Shown: positions 22,801-32,877, counted from the first letter of the stretch. The stretch: 64,000 nucleotides of DNA from an uncultured Bacteroidia bacterium (GCA_902784435.1 CACZUR010000010.1:34833-98832); one strand, 5' to 3'. The notes: generated from the letters alone by a model not told the origin. Numbers and translations are program-made.

Positions 22801-25359
22801 TTATTCCTCCTCCTTGGGGGCGGCTTTGGCCATCTCTGCCTTGGACGTGCCGAGGGTCGTGGTATAGGAAGTAGGATGGCGGAAGCCCAGCAGGAAGGCT
22901 TTGACGTCCATGCGCTTCTTGCCGGAGAGCTGCAGGTCCGTGATGCCGATGGCACCGTCTTCCGTAGCAACGGCAAAATACGTCTTGCCGTCGGACAATA
23001 CGGTTCCGGGCGCCGCCTTGGGCAGGTCGTAGCGCATCTCCCCGAAGAACACTTTCAGCTGCAGGGGAGCCGCACCGGAGGCAGATGCCCCTAAGGGAGC
23101 ATCGGCCTTCTTATCAGCGACCGCAGGGGCATCTGCATCCGGGGCGTTGGCCTTCTTATCAGCGACCGCAGGGGCATCCCCCTCCGTTACCGGTACCAGT
23201 TCCGTATAGGCGCAGGGGAACGGGGACAGGCCGCGGATGAGGTTGTAGATGTGCCGCGTGGTGTCCCGCCAGTCTATGTGCTGCAGTTCGCGGTTGAGCT
23301 TGGGGGCGGGTTTGAGCAGCTCCGAACCCTGGATGAAGCTGCGCTGCACACGCAGTTCCACATTCTTTTGGACAAGGCCCTCCACGGTTTCCAGGACCAG
23401 CTGCGAACCCAGTTCCATGAGTTTGTCGTGCACGTCGCCGGCCGTGTCCGTGGGCTCTATGTGGCATTCGGAACGCAGGATGATGCCGCCGGTGTCGATT
23501 TTCTTGTCAATCATGAAGGTGGTGACACCGGTGATGTTCTCTCCGTTGATGACCGCCCAGTTGATGGGAGCGGCGCCGCGGTACTGCGGCAGCAGGGCGG
23601 CGTGCAGGTTGAACGTGCCGTAGCGGGGCATCTGCCACACCACTTCCGGCAGCATCCGGAAGCCTACCACCACAAAGAGGTCCGCCTTCCAGGCGGCCAA
23701 ATCATGCAGGAAAGCTTCGTCGCGCAGTTTCTCCGGCTGCAGCAGCGGCAGCCCGTTGGCTACGGCGTACTTTTTCACGGCGCTCTCGTTCATCTTGAGG
23801 CCGCGGCCGGAAGGTTTGTCCGGCACGGTGACCACGCCCACCACCTTGTATCCGCCTTTGATAAGGGCATCCAGCGGGCCCACCGAGAACTCCGGCGTGC
23901 CCATATATACGATACGGGTTTTTCTGAACATACGGAAGAATTTACTTTTGACGCGGCGGAACCAGGTCTTGATTCCGTCTACATTGAACAGGCTGGAATC
24001 CTCTACCGCTTTCACGGTAAGGAAAGCGCCGATGGGCGCCAGCACAAAGGCCGATATGAACTTGCCCACGAAGGCGGTGGTGGTGCCGCTGTTGGCCAGG
24101 CGCTCACCGGTGATGTCCACCACCCAGTATAGCACGAAAAACAGCATGGAAATGACCGCCGGTGCGCCCAGGCCGCCCTTTTTGAGGATGGCCCCGACCG
24201 GCGCGCCGATGAAGAACAGCAGCAGGCAGGCCAGCGCCTGGGCATATTTCTTCCAGATTTCCACATCGGTGCGGTAAATCAGGCGTGTGTAGTCGTACGA
24301 CTCCATGGTCTGCCCGCGCGCCAGGCTCTCGTATTGCCGGGCATTGGACACGGCCGATTCCAGCTGCCGCTCCCGGTCCTTGAGCTTGGTCCACCGGGCA
24401 TCGGACGGAGGATCCATGATGGCGGTGGCGCTTTCCCGCCAGGCCGTGTCCAGCTGTTGCCGATAACCGATGAAATTCTGCCGGCGGAACTCGTCCACAT
24501 GCCGTTTCGTGCCCTGATTCACCAGCCCGGTGAGGGAGTCGTGGCCGTGCCGGAGGTCCTTCAGGCCCATGGAACGAACCTGCTCGCCGTAGCGGGCACT
24601 GTCCGAATGGTGGAAAGCGTAATTCTCCAGCAGGATGACCATTTCCTGGCTGTGGAACTGGATGCGCTGCAGGGCCAGGGAGGTGTCCCTGTACTTGCGG
24701 CGGTTTTCCTCCTGGTAGTTGACGCCGTCGAAGAGCTGGAACGTGAGGTAATCCTTGGCCTTGGACATCTTGATGATGCCGCTGTCCGCCACCGTGATGC
24801 GCGTGTTGCCGCGCCCGGAGGTGTGGTCATAGACCTGGATGTTGTACATCATCCCGGTTTTCTTGTTCCGCCGTTCCACCCGCAGGATATAGCCCTCGAT
24901 ACCGTCGTAGAAGGTTCCGGTGGGGATTTTGATCTCACTTTTGGTGCGGCCGATGTCGTCGCGCATGGTGTATATCTGGTTGATGGAGTAGGGCACCAGC
25001 CGGTCTCCCACGAAGAAGGCACCCACACTCACCAGCACTGCCACGATCATCATGGGCACCAGGGCCCGCCATAGCGAAATGCCGGCCGCCTTCATGGCGG
25101 TGAGCTCGAATTTCTCGCCCATGTCGCCCAAGGTCATCATGGCGCTGAGCAGCGTGGCCAGCGGAATGGCCATGGGGAGCGTCTGGCAGCTGCCCCACAT
25201 CATGAATTCCAGGATGACCTTGAATTCCAGGCCCTTGCCCACCAGCTCGTCGATATACAGCCACAGGAACTGCATGACCAGTATGAACGTGACAATCGCC
25301 AGGATCGCGATAAACGGTCCTACGAACGACTTCAACAGGAACTGGTCAAGTTTTTTCAC
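22801..25359 (-). CDS. In-frame fusion of LptG-type permease and methionyl-tRNA formyltransferase
   Basis: This is one open frame of 852 codons. Residues 1-476 are a YjgP/YjgQ (LptF/LptG) permease, with N-terminal helices starting LDQFLLKSFVGPFIAILAIV, a beta-jellyroll periplasmic domain and C-terminal helices near 370-460. This part should help move lipopolysaccharide. From Met477 (ATG at 23931) the rest is a complete formyltransferase: MFRKTRIVYMGTPEFSVGPL, then the catalytic Asn and His in FNLHAALLPQYRGAAPINWA and Asp in KKIDTGGIIL. No stop separates the halves. Fmt may be made as a fusion, by internal initiation at 23931, or both. The Fmt half carries an Ala/Asp/Lys-rich insert of about 45 residues near 730-775, built on a 45-bp DNA repeat. 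Confidence 0.85.
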   Translation of the reverse strand: MKKLDQFLLKSFVGPFIAILAIVTFILVMQFLWLYIDELVGKGLEFKVILEFMMWGSCQTLPMAIPLATLLSAMMTLGDMGEKFELTAMKAAGISLWRALVPMMIVAVLVSVGAFFVGDRLVPYSINQIYTMRDDIGRTKSEIKIPTGTFYDGIEGYILRVERRNKKTGMMYNIQVYDHTSGRGNTRITVADSGIIKMSKAKDYLTFQLFDGVNYQEENRRKYRDTSLALQRIQFHSQEMVILLENYAFHHSDSARYGEQVRSMGLKDLRHGHDSLTGLVNQGTKRHVDEFRRQNFIGYRQQLDTAWRESATAIMDPPSDARWTKLKDRERQLESAVSNARQYESLARGQTMESYDYTRLIYRTDVEIWKKYAQALACLLLFFIGAPVGAILKKGGLGAPAVISMLFFVLYWVVDITGERLANSGTTTAFVGKFISAFVLAPIGAFLTVKAVEDSSLFNVDGIKTWFRRVKSKFFRMFRKTRIVYMGTPEFSVGPLDALIKGGYKVVGVVTVPDKPSGRGLKMNESAVKKYAVANGLPLLQPEKLRDEAFLHDLAAWKADLFVVVGFRMLPEVVWQMPRYGTFNLHAALLPQYRGAAPINWAVINGENITGVTTFMIDKKIDTGGIILRSECHIEPTDTAGDVHDKLMELGSQLVLETVEGLVQKNVELRVQRSFIQGSELLKPAPKLNRELQHIDWRDTTRHIYNLIRGLSPFPCAYTELVPVTEGDAPAVADKKANAPDADAPAVADKKADAPLGASASGAAPLQLKVFFGEMRYDLPKAAPGTVLSDGKTYFAVATEDGAIGITDLQLSGKKRMDVKAFLLGFRHPTSYTTTLGTSKAEMAKAAPKEEE
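23104..23178 (-). repeat. Tandem 45-bp repeat inside the fmt part
   Basis: The same 30 bases, from GGCCTTCTTATCAGCGACC to GGGGCATC on the plus strand, occur at 23104-23133 and again 45 bp on at 23149-23178. The repeat encodes the low-complexity insert DAPAVADKKA, present twice in the Fmt half of the fusion protein. Confidence 0.85.
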
Positions 25360-25362
25360 GGT

Positions 25363-27984
25363 TTATGCAGTTGCTGTTTCCACCAATTTGTCCAGGGCGC
25401 TGCCCAGGCCTTCCAGGAGGCGTCCGCCGGCATTGGCCAGGCCGGGCTGTCCGCCGCCGCCGCCCTGGATGAGCTGGGCGGCCTGACGGATATCCTTGCC
25501 GGCATGCTTGCCCTTGGCCACCAGGTCCTGCGAGTACATGAGCAGGAGGTTGGGCTTGCCGTCGAAGGCGAAGGCGCCGCAGAGGGCGAAATTCTGCACT
25601 TTCTTCTGCAAAAGCAGGGCCACGTTGCGGGCGATGGCCGGGTCGATGGAATTGTCGAAGCGAACCACCCGGATGCCGTTCACCTCCACGGCGGCGGCCT
25701 CCAGCTTCTCTGCCAGGGCGGCGGCCTTTTCGGCGGCGATGGCTTCCAGCTGCTTGCGGGCATCGGCATTCTCGGCGATCATTTTCTCGATGGCGCCGGT
25801 GAGGTCGGGCACGTTGTTGAACAGGCCCTTCAGGCTGCGGAGCAGGTCTTCCACCGCGTGGATGCCTTCTTCGGCCGCTGCGCCGGTGACGGCCTCGATG
25901 CGGCGTACGCCGGCGGCAACGGCGCTCTCTGCGCGCACTTTGAACAGGCCGATGGTGCCGGTGGCACGGGTGTGGGTGCCGCCGCACAGCTCTACCGAGT
26001 TGCCGAAGCGGACTACGCGCACCACATCGCCGTACTTTTCTCCGAACAGGGCCATGGCGCCCATCGCACGGGCTTCGTCCATGGTGGCGTCACGTTTTTC
26101 GCGCAGCGGTTCATCGGCCCGGATGAGGGCGTTCACGCGGTTTTCCACGGCGCGGAGTTCCTCGTCAGTCACTTTCTGGAAGTGGGAGAAGTCGAAGCGG
26201 AAGTAGTCCGGACCTACGAAGGAGCCTTTCTGCTCCACGTGGGTGCCCAGGATTTCCCGCAGGGCCTGGTGCAGCAGGTGCGTGGCCGTGTGGTTGTTCA
26301 TGATGCGCTGCCGGCGCTCGCCGTCCACCACCAGGGTGAAGGTCTGGGCGCTGTTGGCCGGCAGATGCTGGGCCAGATGGATGGTGAGGTTGTTCTCCTT
26401 CACGGTGTTCAGGATGTCGATCTTTTCGCCGTCCTCGCCCTGGATATAGCCGGTGTCGCCCACCTGGCCGCCCATTTCGGCATAGAAAGGCGTGCGGTCG
26501 AAGACCAGCTGGAAGTACTCCTTGTTCTTCTGTTTCACGGTGCGCTGGCGCAGCAGGCGGGCGCCTTCTACCTGCAGCACGTCGTAGCCTTCGAACACCA
26601 CTTCTTCGTCGGCGTCGGAGAAGACGGTCCAGTCGCCGAATTCGTTGGCGGTGGCGTTGCGGGCGCGTTCCTTCTGCTTCTGGAGCTCCACGTTGAAGCC
26701 TTCCAGGTCCACGGTGTAGCCCTTTTCAGAGGCGATGAGCTCCGTCAGGTCGATGGGGAAGCCGTAGGTGTCGTACAGCACGAAGGCGTCCGTGCCGGCC
26801 ACCACCTTGGTTGCGGCATTGCGGGCCATGTTGTCTTCCAGCATGCGGATACCGCGGTCCAGGGTGCGCAGGAAGGCGTTTTCTTCCTCGCGGATCACGT
26901 TTTCGATGAGCTTCTGCTGGGCGGCAATCTCCGGATAGGCTTCGCCCATATCGGCCACCAGCTGGGGGATGAGGCGGCACAGGAAGGGCTCCGTGAAGCC
27001 CAGGAAGGTGTAGCCGTAGCGCACGGCGCGGCGGAGGATGCGGCGGATCACATAGCCGGCCTTCACGTTGGAGGGCAGCTGGCCGTCGGCGATGGAGAAG
27101 GCGATGGCGCGGATGTGGTCGGCGATGACGCGCATGGCCACCTGCACATTGCCGCCTTCCGCATATTGGTGCCCGGAGAATTCCTCTACCTTGCCGATCA
27201 GGCCGGAGAAGACGTCGGTCTCATAGTTGCTCTTCTTGTTCTGCAGGATCATGCACAGGCGCTCGAAGCCCATGCCGGTGTCGATGTTCTTGGCGGGGAG
27301 GGACTCCAGGTGGCCGTCGGCCTTGCGCTCATACTGCATGAACACCAGGTTCCAGATTTCAATGACGTCGTCGTTGTCCGTATTCACGAGCTCACGGCCG
27401 GGAATCCGGGCAATTTCCTCGTCGGACCGGAGGTCGATGTGGATTTCGCTGCAGGGACCGCAGGGGCCGGTGTCGCCCATTTCCCAGAAATTGTCGTGCT
27501 TGTTGCCGGTGAGCACATGGTCTGCGGGCAGGTGCCTGAGCCAGGCGGCCTGCGCCTCGGTATCCAGGGCGGTTCCGTCTTCTTCGGAGCCCTCGAACAC
27601 GGTGGCGTACAGCTTGGTGGCGTCTATCTTGTACACTTCGGTGAGCAGTTCCCACGCCCAGTCGATGGCTTCTTTCTTGAAGTAGTCTCCGAAGCTCCAG
27701 TTGCCCAGCATCTCGAACATGGTGTGGTGCCGGCCGTCGTGGCCCACGGCTTCCAGGTCGTTGTGCTTGCCGCTCACGCGGAGGCACTTCTTCTGGCTGT
27801 CTGCCGCACGGGGGAATTTGGGTGCCGAATTGCCCAGGAAGATGTCTTTGAACTGGTTCATGCCGGCGTTGGTGAACATGAGCGTAGGGTCATTCTTGAT
27901 GACCATGGGAGCACTGGGAACCACGGTGTGGCCCTTGGAGGCGAAGAAGTCCAGATACTTCTGGCGGATTTCTTTTGCAGTCAT
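25363..27984 (-). CDS. alaS: Alanyl-tRNA synthetase
   Basis: This encodes 873 residues, full length. The class II catalytic core starts [20 protein letters not shown] and includes [15 protein letters not shown]. The editing domain has both zinc/catalytic motifs: [11 protein letters not shown] and [15 protein letters not shown]-terminal C-Ala domain follows, with a Gly-rich tail ([14 protein letters not shown]). It charges tRNA-Ala and clears mischarged Ser and Gly. The ATG at 27984 starts the family N-terminus; the -7 box at 28025-28033 excludes longer frames. The stop is 3 bp before the LptG-Fmt start, so the genes share an mRNA. Confidence 0.96.
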   Translation of the reverse strand: MTAKEIRQKYLDFFASKGHTVVPSAPMVIKNDPTLMFTNAGMNQFKDIFLGNSAPKFPRAADSQKKCLRVSGKHNDLEAVGHDGRHHTMFEMLGNWSFGDYFKKEAIDWAWELLTEVYKIDATKLYATVFEGSEEDGTALDTEAQAAWLRHLPADHVLTGNKHDNFWEMGDTGPCGPCSEIHIDLRSDEEIARIPGRELVNTDNDDVIEIWNLVFMQYERKADGHLESLPAKNIDTGMGFERLCMILQNKKSNYETDVFSGLIGKVEEFSGHQYAEGGNVQVAMRVIADHIRAIAFSIADGQLPSNVKAGYVIRRILRRAVRYGYTFLGFTEPFLCRLIPQLVADMGEAYPEIAAQQKLIENVIREEENAFLRTLDRGIRMLEDNMARNAATKVVAGTDAFVLYDTYGFPIDLTELIASEKGYTVDLEGFNVELQKQKERARNATANEFGDWTVFSDADEEVVFEGYDVLQVEGARLLRQRTVKQKNKEYFQLVFDRTPFYAEMGGQVGDTGYIQGEDGEKIDILNTVKENNLTIHLAQHLPANSAQTFTLVVDGERRQRIMNNHTATHLLHQALREILGTHVEQKGSFVGPDYFRFDFSHFQKVTDEELRAVENRVNALIRADEPLREKRDATMDEARAMGAMALFGEKYGDVVRVVRFGNSVELCGGTHTRATGTIGLFKVRAESAVAAGVRRIEAVTGAAAEEGIHAVEDLLRSLKGLFNNVPDLTGAIEKMIAENADARKQLEAIAAEKAAALAEKLEAAAVEVNGIRVVRFDNSIDPAIARNVALLLQKKVQNFALCGAFAFDGKPNLLLMYSQDLVAKGKHAGKDIRQAAQLIQGGGGGQPGLANAGGRLLEGLGSALDKLVETATA

Positions 27985-28024
27985 ATGGTGTGATCGATTA
28001 TTACCTATTATTTTAATATAGTCT

Positions 28025-28115
28025 GCAAAAGTAAGCATTTTTTGGGGAATAACCTTGCCGTGGGCACAGAATGTGCACAGAGGGCGGGGGATTGCGAGAT
28101 TATTCTTATATTTGC
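28025..28115. promoter_or_regulatory. Divergent promoters of alaS and the first M23 gene
   Basis: On the minus strand TACTTTTGC (28033-28025) is the alaS -7 box. On the plus strand TATATTTGC (28107-28115) is the -7 box of the M23 gene. The GTG at 28121 is seven bases past its G, so a leaderless mRNA is predicted. Confidence 0.7.
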
Positions 28116-28120
28116 AAACT

Positions 28121-29071
28121 GTGGCAAGATTGGCAAAATACATCGGAGACCCGGAGATTCTGGTGAAGGAAATCCACCGGAACCCCTCCCGCAGTATCTG
28201 GAAACTGCTCATCGTGATTGCGTTGGGCACGCTCATCTTTGTCTCTTATCTGTGGTTCTATGTGTCGGTCCTGGGGCTGGACCTGCCCAAAACGGCCATC
28301 CTGAAGCGGCAGAACGCCGTGTGGAACACCCGGATAGACCAGATGTCCCAGCAGCTGGACCGCTACGACAACCTGCTGTCCCTGCTGGAGGTGCGCGACG
28401 ACCGCATCTACCGTTCCGTGTACGGCATGGACGAGATTCCTTCCGCCGTCAGGCAGGCCGGTTTCGGCGGGGAAAACCGTTACGCAGACCTGGAAGGCAC
28501 TTCGCTGCTCAAGGTGTCCCGCCGGCTGGACGTACTGGAAAAGCGGGCCTACATCCAGACCCGTTCCTTTGACGAGATTACCCACCTGCAGTTCACGGCC
28601 GGCGACATGGCCAAGCACATTCCCGCCATCCCGCCCATCAACACGGACCGTTCCACCTACCGCATGTCCAGTCCTTTCGGCTGGCGCGCAGACCCGCTCT
28701 TCGGCTACAACAAGCGCCACACGGGCATGGACTTCGCCTGCCCGCCCGGCAATCCCATCTATGCCACCGGCGACGGTGTGGTGGTTAAAGTGGCCACCGA
28801 GCGCAAAGGCTATGGCTGGCATGTGGAGATAGACCACGGCTTTGGCTACAAAACCCGCTATGCCCACATGTCACGCATCGACGTAGTCATGGGGCAGACG
28901 GTGTCCCGCGGGGACTGTATCGGCCTTACGGGACGCTCCGGCCGCGTTTCCGGCCCGCACCTGCACTATGAGGTGCACTACCGCAAAGATTATGTGAACC
29001 CGGCGCTGTATATGGACCTGGACATTTCGCCCGAGGATTATGCAGCCATGGTCAGAAAACCCGAGAAGTAA
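28121..29071 (+). CDS. M23 (LytM) family peptidoglycan peptidase
   Basis: This encodes 316 residues from a GTG start. One transmembrane helix near residues 28-48 anchors it, and a coiled-coil-like segment follows (about 60-95). The C-terminal LytM domain has all zinc and catalytic residues: [14 protein letters not shown] and HLHYEV. It should cut peptidoglycan cross-bridges in the periplasm. The frame extends upstream to 28055, but those codons precede the -7 box at 28107. The second M23 gene follows after 3 bp. Confidence 0.86.
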   Translation: MARLAKYIGDPEILVKEIHRNPSRSIWKLLIVIALGTLIFVSYLWFYVSVLGLDLPKTAILKRQNAVWNTRIDQMSQQLDRYDNLLSLLEVRDDRIYRSVYGMDEIPSAVRQAGFGGENRYADLEGTSLLKVSRRLDVLEKRAYIQTRSFDEITHLQFTAGDMAKHIPAIPPINTDRSTYRMSSPFGWRADPLFGYNKRHTGMDFACPPGNPIYATGDGVVVKVATERKGYGWHVEIDHGFGYKTRYAHMSRIDVVMGQTVSRGDCIGLTGRSGRVSGPHLHYEVHYRKDYVNPALYMDLDISPEDYAAMVRKPEK

Positions 29072-29074
29072 GTT

Positions 29075-29977
29075 GTGAACACGACCATCCGTAATATCAT
29101 TGGCAAAGTGCTCCGGTACCTGGTGGCATCGGCCTCCTTCTCCATTCTGCTGTATGTGGTGCTGGCGCTGCTGTTCTCGACGGAAGAGGAAGCCCTGCTG
29201 CAGCGGGAAAACCGCCTGTACAAGGAACGCTATGCCAGGATGAAGGAGAAAGAGCGCCTGATTGCCGACGTGGTGGAGGGACTGCAGGAAAAGGACGATG
29301 CCATTTACGAAGGCCTGTTCAAGACCGCCGCGCCGTCGCTGGATGCCCTGCAGGCGGTGGACGTGATTGCCACCAGCGACTCCCTGTCGGAGGCTTTCTA
29401 CCTGTCCACTACGGCATCGGCCTCCGGGCGCCTGATGCTCATGGCCGGCAATGTGGACGATAAATTCACGGAGATCTTTTCGCTGCTGCAGTCGCGCCGG
29501 GACAGCATTCCGCCGCTTTCCCTGCCGCTCAGGGGTATGTCCTATGTACAGGCCGGCGCATCGGTGGGTCTCAAGTACAATCCCCTGTACCAGATCCAGA
29601 CCCAGCACGACGGCCTGGACCTGGTGGCACCGCAGGGAGACCCGGTGTATGCGGCCGCCCCGGGGGTGGTGTCGCAGGTAACCCGCTCCCGCAAGGGCCT
29701 GGGGAACATCGTGGCCATCGACCACGGAAACGGTTATGTAACCCGCTATTGCCTGCTGGGCGACATCCGGGTGGACAAGGGACGGAAAGTGAAACTGGGC
29801 CAGCAGATCGGTACCGTGGGCATATCGGCCTCCGTGACGGCCCCGCACCTGCATTTCGAAGTGCTGCACAGGGACAAGGTCTGCGATCCGGTGGACTTTC
29901 TCTTCGCTTCCCTTTCCCCGGAAGAATACTCCCGCATCATGTACATGGCAGCGTCTACGCTGCAGTCCATGGACTAA
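29075..29977 (+). CDS. M23-like protein with a lost catalytic His
   Basis: This encodes 300 residues from a GTG start. The layout matches its neighbour: a transmembrane helix near residues 18-37, a coiled coil to about 80 and a C-terminal LytM domain. The zinc-binding HDGLDL and HLHFEV are present. However, the catalytic His found in the neighbour as YAHMSRI is replaced here: the aligned stretch reads YCLLGDI. It may therefore be inactive and act as a regulator, as degenerate LytM proteins such as EnvC do for amidases. The 3-bp gap means it is made together with the active paralogue. Confidence 0.8.
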   Translation: MNTTIRNIIGKVLRYLVASASFSILLYVVLALLFSTEEEALLQRENRLYKERYARMKEKERLIADVVEGLQEKDDAIYEGLFKTAAPSLDALQAVDVIATSDSLSEAFYLSTTASASGRLMLMAGNVDDKFTEIFSLLQSRRDSIPPLSLPLRGMSYVQAGASVGLKYNPLYQIQTQHDGLDLVAPQGDPVYAAAPGVVSQVTRSRKGLGNIVAIDHGNGYVTRYCLLGDIRVDKGRKVKLGQQIGTVGISASVTAPHLHFEVLHRDKVCDPVDFLFASLSPEEYSRIMYMAASTLQSMD

Positions 29978-29985
29978 GGCGGGGA

Positions 29986-30441
29986 TCAGTAGCCGCTGCG
30001 GTCCATTTCCCGGCGCAGGTCCTTGGCTTTGATGGATTCCCGCTTGTCGTACTCTTTCTTGCCCTTGGCCAGGGCGATGACCAGTTTGGCGAAGCCGTTG
30101 TCGGCGATGAAGAGCCTGACAGCGACGATGGTGAGGCCCTTCTGTTTGTCGGCCTGCTGCAAGTGCCTGAGCTCCTTGCGGTTAAGGAGGAGCCGACGGT
30201 CCCGGACGGGCTCGTGCTGCCCCCAGCTGCCCCAGTGATACAGGGCGATGTTCATGCCCCTCACGAAGAGCTCGTTTCCTACGAAGAAGCAGTAGGCGTC
30301 CTGCAGGGAGCACTTGCCGGCCCGGATGCTCTTGATCTCCGTTCCCACCAGCTGGATGCCGGCGGTATAGGTTTCCAGGAACTCGTAGTCGAACGAGGCC
30401 CGGCGGTTTTTAATCTGTATGGTACTCCTGGCTTTGGGCAT
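29986..30441 (-). CDS. smpB: SsrA-binding protein
   Basis: This encodes 151 residues. The OB-type core is typical of Smp[56 protein letters not shown] and the basic C-terminal tail [20 protein letters not shown]. It carries tmRNA to stalled ribosomes. The ATG at 30441 is used; upstream codons in the frame lie in the promoter. It is convergent with the M23 pair and divergent from miaA. Confidence 0.95.
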   Translation of the reverse strand: MPKARSTIQIKNRRASFDYEFLETYTAGIQLVGTEIKSIRAGKCSLQDAYCFFVGNELFVRGMNIALYHWGSWGQHEPVRDRRLLLNRKELRHLQQADKQKGLTIVAVRLFIADNGFAKLVIALAKGKKEYDKRESIKAKDLRREMDRSGY

Positions 30442-30445
30442 AGGA

Positions 30446-30478
30446 TTGCAAAGGTAGCAAAAAAAAGAGTATTTTTGC
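30446..30478. promoter_or_regulatory. Overlapping divergent promoters of smpB and miaA
   Basis: The plus strand has TTG (30446-30448) and the -7 box TATTTTTGC (30470-30478). The ATG of miaA at 30483 is six bases past its G. The minus strand has TACCTTTGC (30456-30448), with the smpB ATG eight bases past its G. Both mRNAs should be leaderless or nearly so, and the two promoters overlap. Confidence 0.75.
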
Positions 30479-30482
30479 AAAA

Positions 30483-31352
30483 ATGAACCAACTCAACCGC
30501 ACACAACTGCTGCCGGACCGCCCCGGCGTGCCGCCCATGGCCCAGCTTCCGGATCCCGAAACCGTGGACCCGGCCGCCCTGGCGCAGGCCTATGCCCGCG
30601 GCGAAACAGACCTCATCTGCGTCCTGGGACCCACCGCCTCGGGAAAAACCCGCTACGCCGTCCAGCTGGCGCACGCACTGCGGGGGAAGGAAGGAGTTCC
30701 GGGGGCGAAAGAGAAGGCCGATGCCCCCGGAACCCCTTCCTTCCCCGCCGAGATCCTTTCGGCCGACAGCCGGCAGGTGTACGTGGGCATGGATATCGGC
30801 ACGGGAAAGGACCTGGGAGAGTACGGGGACGTTCCCTATCACCTGATTGACATCGCTCCGGCGGGGTCCCGATTCAATATTTACCAGTATCAGGCGGCCT
30901 TTGCCGATGCTTGGGCCGATGTCCGCCGCCGCGGCGCCGTCCCCATCCTCTGCGGCGGGTCCGGCCTGTACATAGAATCGGCCACCCGTGCATACAGGTT
31001 CCGGAAGGAGAACGGCGTTCCCCCGGAGCGGCTGCCGCAAAAGGTGTATTATATAGGCACGCTGGTCACGCGCGAAGAGCGGGTGGAGCGCATCGACCGC
31101 CGTCTGCAGGAGCGCCTGCAGGAGGGACTGGTAGAGGAAATCCGCACTCTGCTGCAAACCGTCCCTGCCGATGACCTGATCTACTACGGGCTTGAGTACA
31201 AGTTTGTTACCCAGTATGTCCTGGGACAGTTGAGCTATGAGGAGATGGTCATTTGCCTGGGCAATGCCATCCACCAGTTTGCCAAACGCCAGATGACCTG
31301 GTTCCGCGGGATGGAGCGCGACGGAGTGTGCATCCACTGGGTAAGGCCGTAA
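30483..31352 (+). CDS. miaA: tRNA dimethylallyltransferase
   Basis: This encodes 289 residues. The P-loop is [18 protein letters not shown], and the family motifs [20 protein letters not shown] and [14 protein letters not shown] follow. The middle insertion domain is short and the C-terminal substrate region is present. It adds a dimethylallyl group to A37 of tRNAs that read codons starting with U. After the P-loop helix there is an extra low-complexity stretch (about 70-87, rich in Lys, Gly and Pro) not usual in the family. The ATG at 30483 is the only start compatible with the promoter. Confidence 0.88.
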   Translation: MNQLNRTQLLPDRPGVPPMAQLPDPETVDPAALAQAYARGETDLICVLGPTASGKTRYAVQLAHALRGKEGVPGAKEKADAPGTPSFPAEILSADSRQVYVGMDIGTGKDLGEYGDVPYHLIDIAPAGSRFNIYQYQAAFADAWADVRRRGAVPILCGGSGLYIESATRAYRFRKENGVPPERLPQKVYYIGTLVTREERVERIDRRLQERLQEGLVEEIRTLLQTVPADDLIYYGLEYKFVTQYVLGQLSYEEMVICLGNAIHQFAKRQMTWFRGMERDGVCIHWVRP

Positions 31353-31356
31353 TTAT

Positions 31357-31389
31357 TTTGCAGATTCAAAAAAAAAGTACTACCTTTGC
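31357..31389 (+). promoter_or_regulatory. metK promoter
   Basis: TTTG (31357-31360) and the -7 box TACCTTTGC (31381-31389) are exactly 20 bp apart, the best match to the Bacteroidota consensus in the window. The transcript should start near 31394, leaving a leader of about 120 bases that holds the riboswitch. Confidence 0.85.
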
Positions 31390-31404
31390 CCTCCCAAAAA
31401 ATAT

Positions 31405-31449
31405 GTGGATAGATTTGGCTGCTTGCAACCACGTTAAAAAATGCTAAAA
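31405..31449 (+). ncRNA. SAM-II riboswitch aptamer
   Basis: The segment has the SAM-II (metA motif) pattern: a P1 stem GTGG (31405-31408) with CCAC (31429-31432). Inside it is GATTTGG and then CTTGCAACCACGTTAAA, followed by the pseudoknot strand GCTAAAA (31443-31449). SAM-II aptamers are known upstream of methionine and SAM genes in alphaproteobacteria and Bacteroidetes. The next gene is metK, which makes SAM, so feedback control is expected. Confidence 0.8.
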
Positions 31450-31475
31450 TTTCATTCATATCAGTGTTTTGTGTT

Positions 31476-31511
31476 TTAGCCTCCGCATATTCGCACGGGG
31501 CTAATTTTTTT
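31476..31511 (+). terminator. Riboswitch-controlled terminator before metK
   Basis: TTAGCCTC (31476-31483) pairs with GGGGCTAA (31497-31504), with one G-T pair and a 13-base loop, and seven T follow (31505-31511). The start codon is only four bases further on. The left arm overlaps TTTTAGC (31474-31480), which is complementary to the aptamer strand GCTAAAA (31443-31449), so the aptamer and the terminator compete for the same bases. Confidence 0.8.
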
Positions 31512-31515
31512 GTAT

Positions 31516-32823
31516 ATGGCAAAGAACTATCTGTTTACAAGCGAATCGGTGAGCGAAGGGCATCCCGACAAAGTGGCGGATCAGATTTCCGACGCTATCC
31601 TGGACGAATTCCTGAAGCAGGACCCGGAGGCCAAGGTGGCCTGCGAGAGTTTCTGCTCTACCGGCATGGTGGTGGTGATGGGCGAGGTAAAGGCCGAAGC
31701 CTACGTGGACATCCAGAACACGGTGCGCAGTACCATCCGCCGCATCGGCTACACCAAGGCCGACTATATGTTTGACGCCTCCAGCTGCGGCGTGCTGAGC
31801 GCCCTGCATGAGCAGAGTGCCGATATCAACCGCGGCGTAGAGCGTGCTGTGGAAGAGGACCAGGGCGCCGGCGACCAGGGCATGATGTTCGGCTATGCCT
31901 GCCGGGACACCGAGGACTATATGCCCCTGCCGCTGTACCTGAGCCATAAGCTGCTGGAAATCCTGGCACAGATCCGGAAACACGAGACAGGCCTGATGCC
32001 GTACCTGCGTCCGGATGCCAAGAGCCAGTTCACCATCGAGTACGACGGGGAAACGGGCAAGCCCGTGAAGGTGCACACCATCGTCCTGAGCACCCAGCAC
32101 GACGAATTTGTGCCGCAGAGCCTGGGGCGCATGTCGTATGAGAAGGCAGTGGCCCAGTTCGGCCAGGCCAAGGTGGACCAGGCCATGCAGGAAAAGATCC
32201 GCCAGGATGTGGAAAAGATTCTGATTCCCCGCCTGAAGGCTGTCCTGCCGGAGGGAACGGCCCGGCTCATCCACGATTACGTGCTGCACGTGAACCCCAC
32301 CGGCAAGTTCGTGATCGGCGGCCCGCACGGAGACACCGGCCTCACCGGCCGCAAGATCATCGTGGACACTTACGGCGGCAAGGGGGCACACGGCGGCGGA
32401 GCCTTCTCCGGCAAAGACCCTTCCAAGGTGGACCGCAGCGCCGCGTATGCCGCCCGCTACATCGCCAAGAACCTGGTGGCTGCCGGCGTGGCCGACGAAT
32501 GCCTGGTGCAGCTGGCCTATGCCATTGGCGTGGCCCGGCCCGTGAGTGTGTTCGTAGACACGTACGGAACGGCCAAAAACGGCCTTTCCGACGGTGAAAT
32601 TGCGGAAAAGGTGGCCCGGATCTTCGACCTCAGGCCGGCCGCCATCATCCGGAAGTTCGGTCTCAAGAACCCCATCTATGCCCCCACGGCCGCCTACGGG
32701 CACATGGGCCGGAAGCCCTATAAGAAGACGGTAACAGTGCAGGGAAAAGAGCGGATTGTCCAGTTCTTTGGCTGGGAACTGCTTGACAGTGTGGCACTTG
32801 TAAAAAAAGCCTTTGGCCTGTAA
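31516..32823 (+). CDS. metK: S-adenosylmethionine synthase
   Basis: This encodes 435 residues. The start [20 protein letters not shown] is the family N-terminus. The ATP loop [13 protein letters not shown] and the P-loop-like [20 protein letters not shown] are intact. It joins methionine and ATP to SAM. Expression is set by the SAM-II riboswitch and terminator just upstream. The ATG at 31516 follows the T-run of that terminator by four bases, so little room is left for a ribosome-binding site. A strong terminator follows the gene. Confidence 0.96.
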   Translation: MAKNYLFTSESVSEGHPDKVADQISDAILDEFLKQDPEAKVACESFCSTGMVVVMGEVKAEAYVDIQNTVRSTIRRIGYTKADYMFDASSCGVLSALHEQSADINRGVERAVEEDQGAGDQGMMFGYACRDTEDYMPLPLYLSHKLLEILAQIRKHETGLMPYLRPDAKSQFTIEYDGETGKPVKVHTIVLSTQHDEFVPQSLGRMSYEKAVAQFGQAKVDQAMQEKIRQDVEKILIPRLKAVLPEGTARLIHDYVLHVNPTGKFVIGGPHGDTGLTGRKIIVDTYGGKGAHGGGAFSGKDPSKVDRSAAYAARYIAKNLVAAGVADECLVQLAYAIGVARPVSVFVDTYGTAKNGLSDGEIAEKVARIFDLRPAAIIRKFGLKNPIYAPTAAYGHMGRKPYKKTVTVQGKERIVQFFGWELLDSVALVKKAFGL

Positions 32824-32832
32824 CCAATTTTG

Positions 32833-32862
32833 AACGGAATCCTTCGGGGTTCCGTTTTTTTT
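32833..32862 (+). terminator. metK terminator
   Basis: AACGGAATCC (32833-32842) and GGGTTCCGTT (32847-32856) form a 10-bp stem with a TTCG tetraloop and one G-T pair, followed by a run of T to 32862. Confidence 0.92.
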
Positions 32863-32877
32863 CTCCATAAAATGTTG

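Noticed and set aside
25504-27993. 829-codon open frame on the plus strand opposite alaS
   Set aside because: It mirrors a complete, well-conserved alanyl-tRNA synthetase; long antisense frames are common in DNA of this base composition, and the translation has no recognisable domain.
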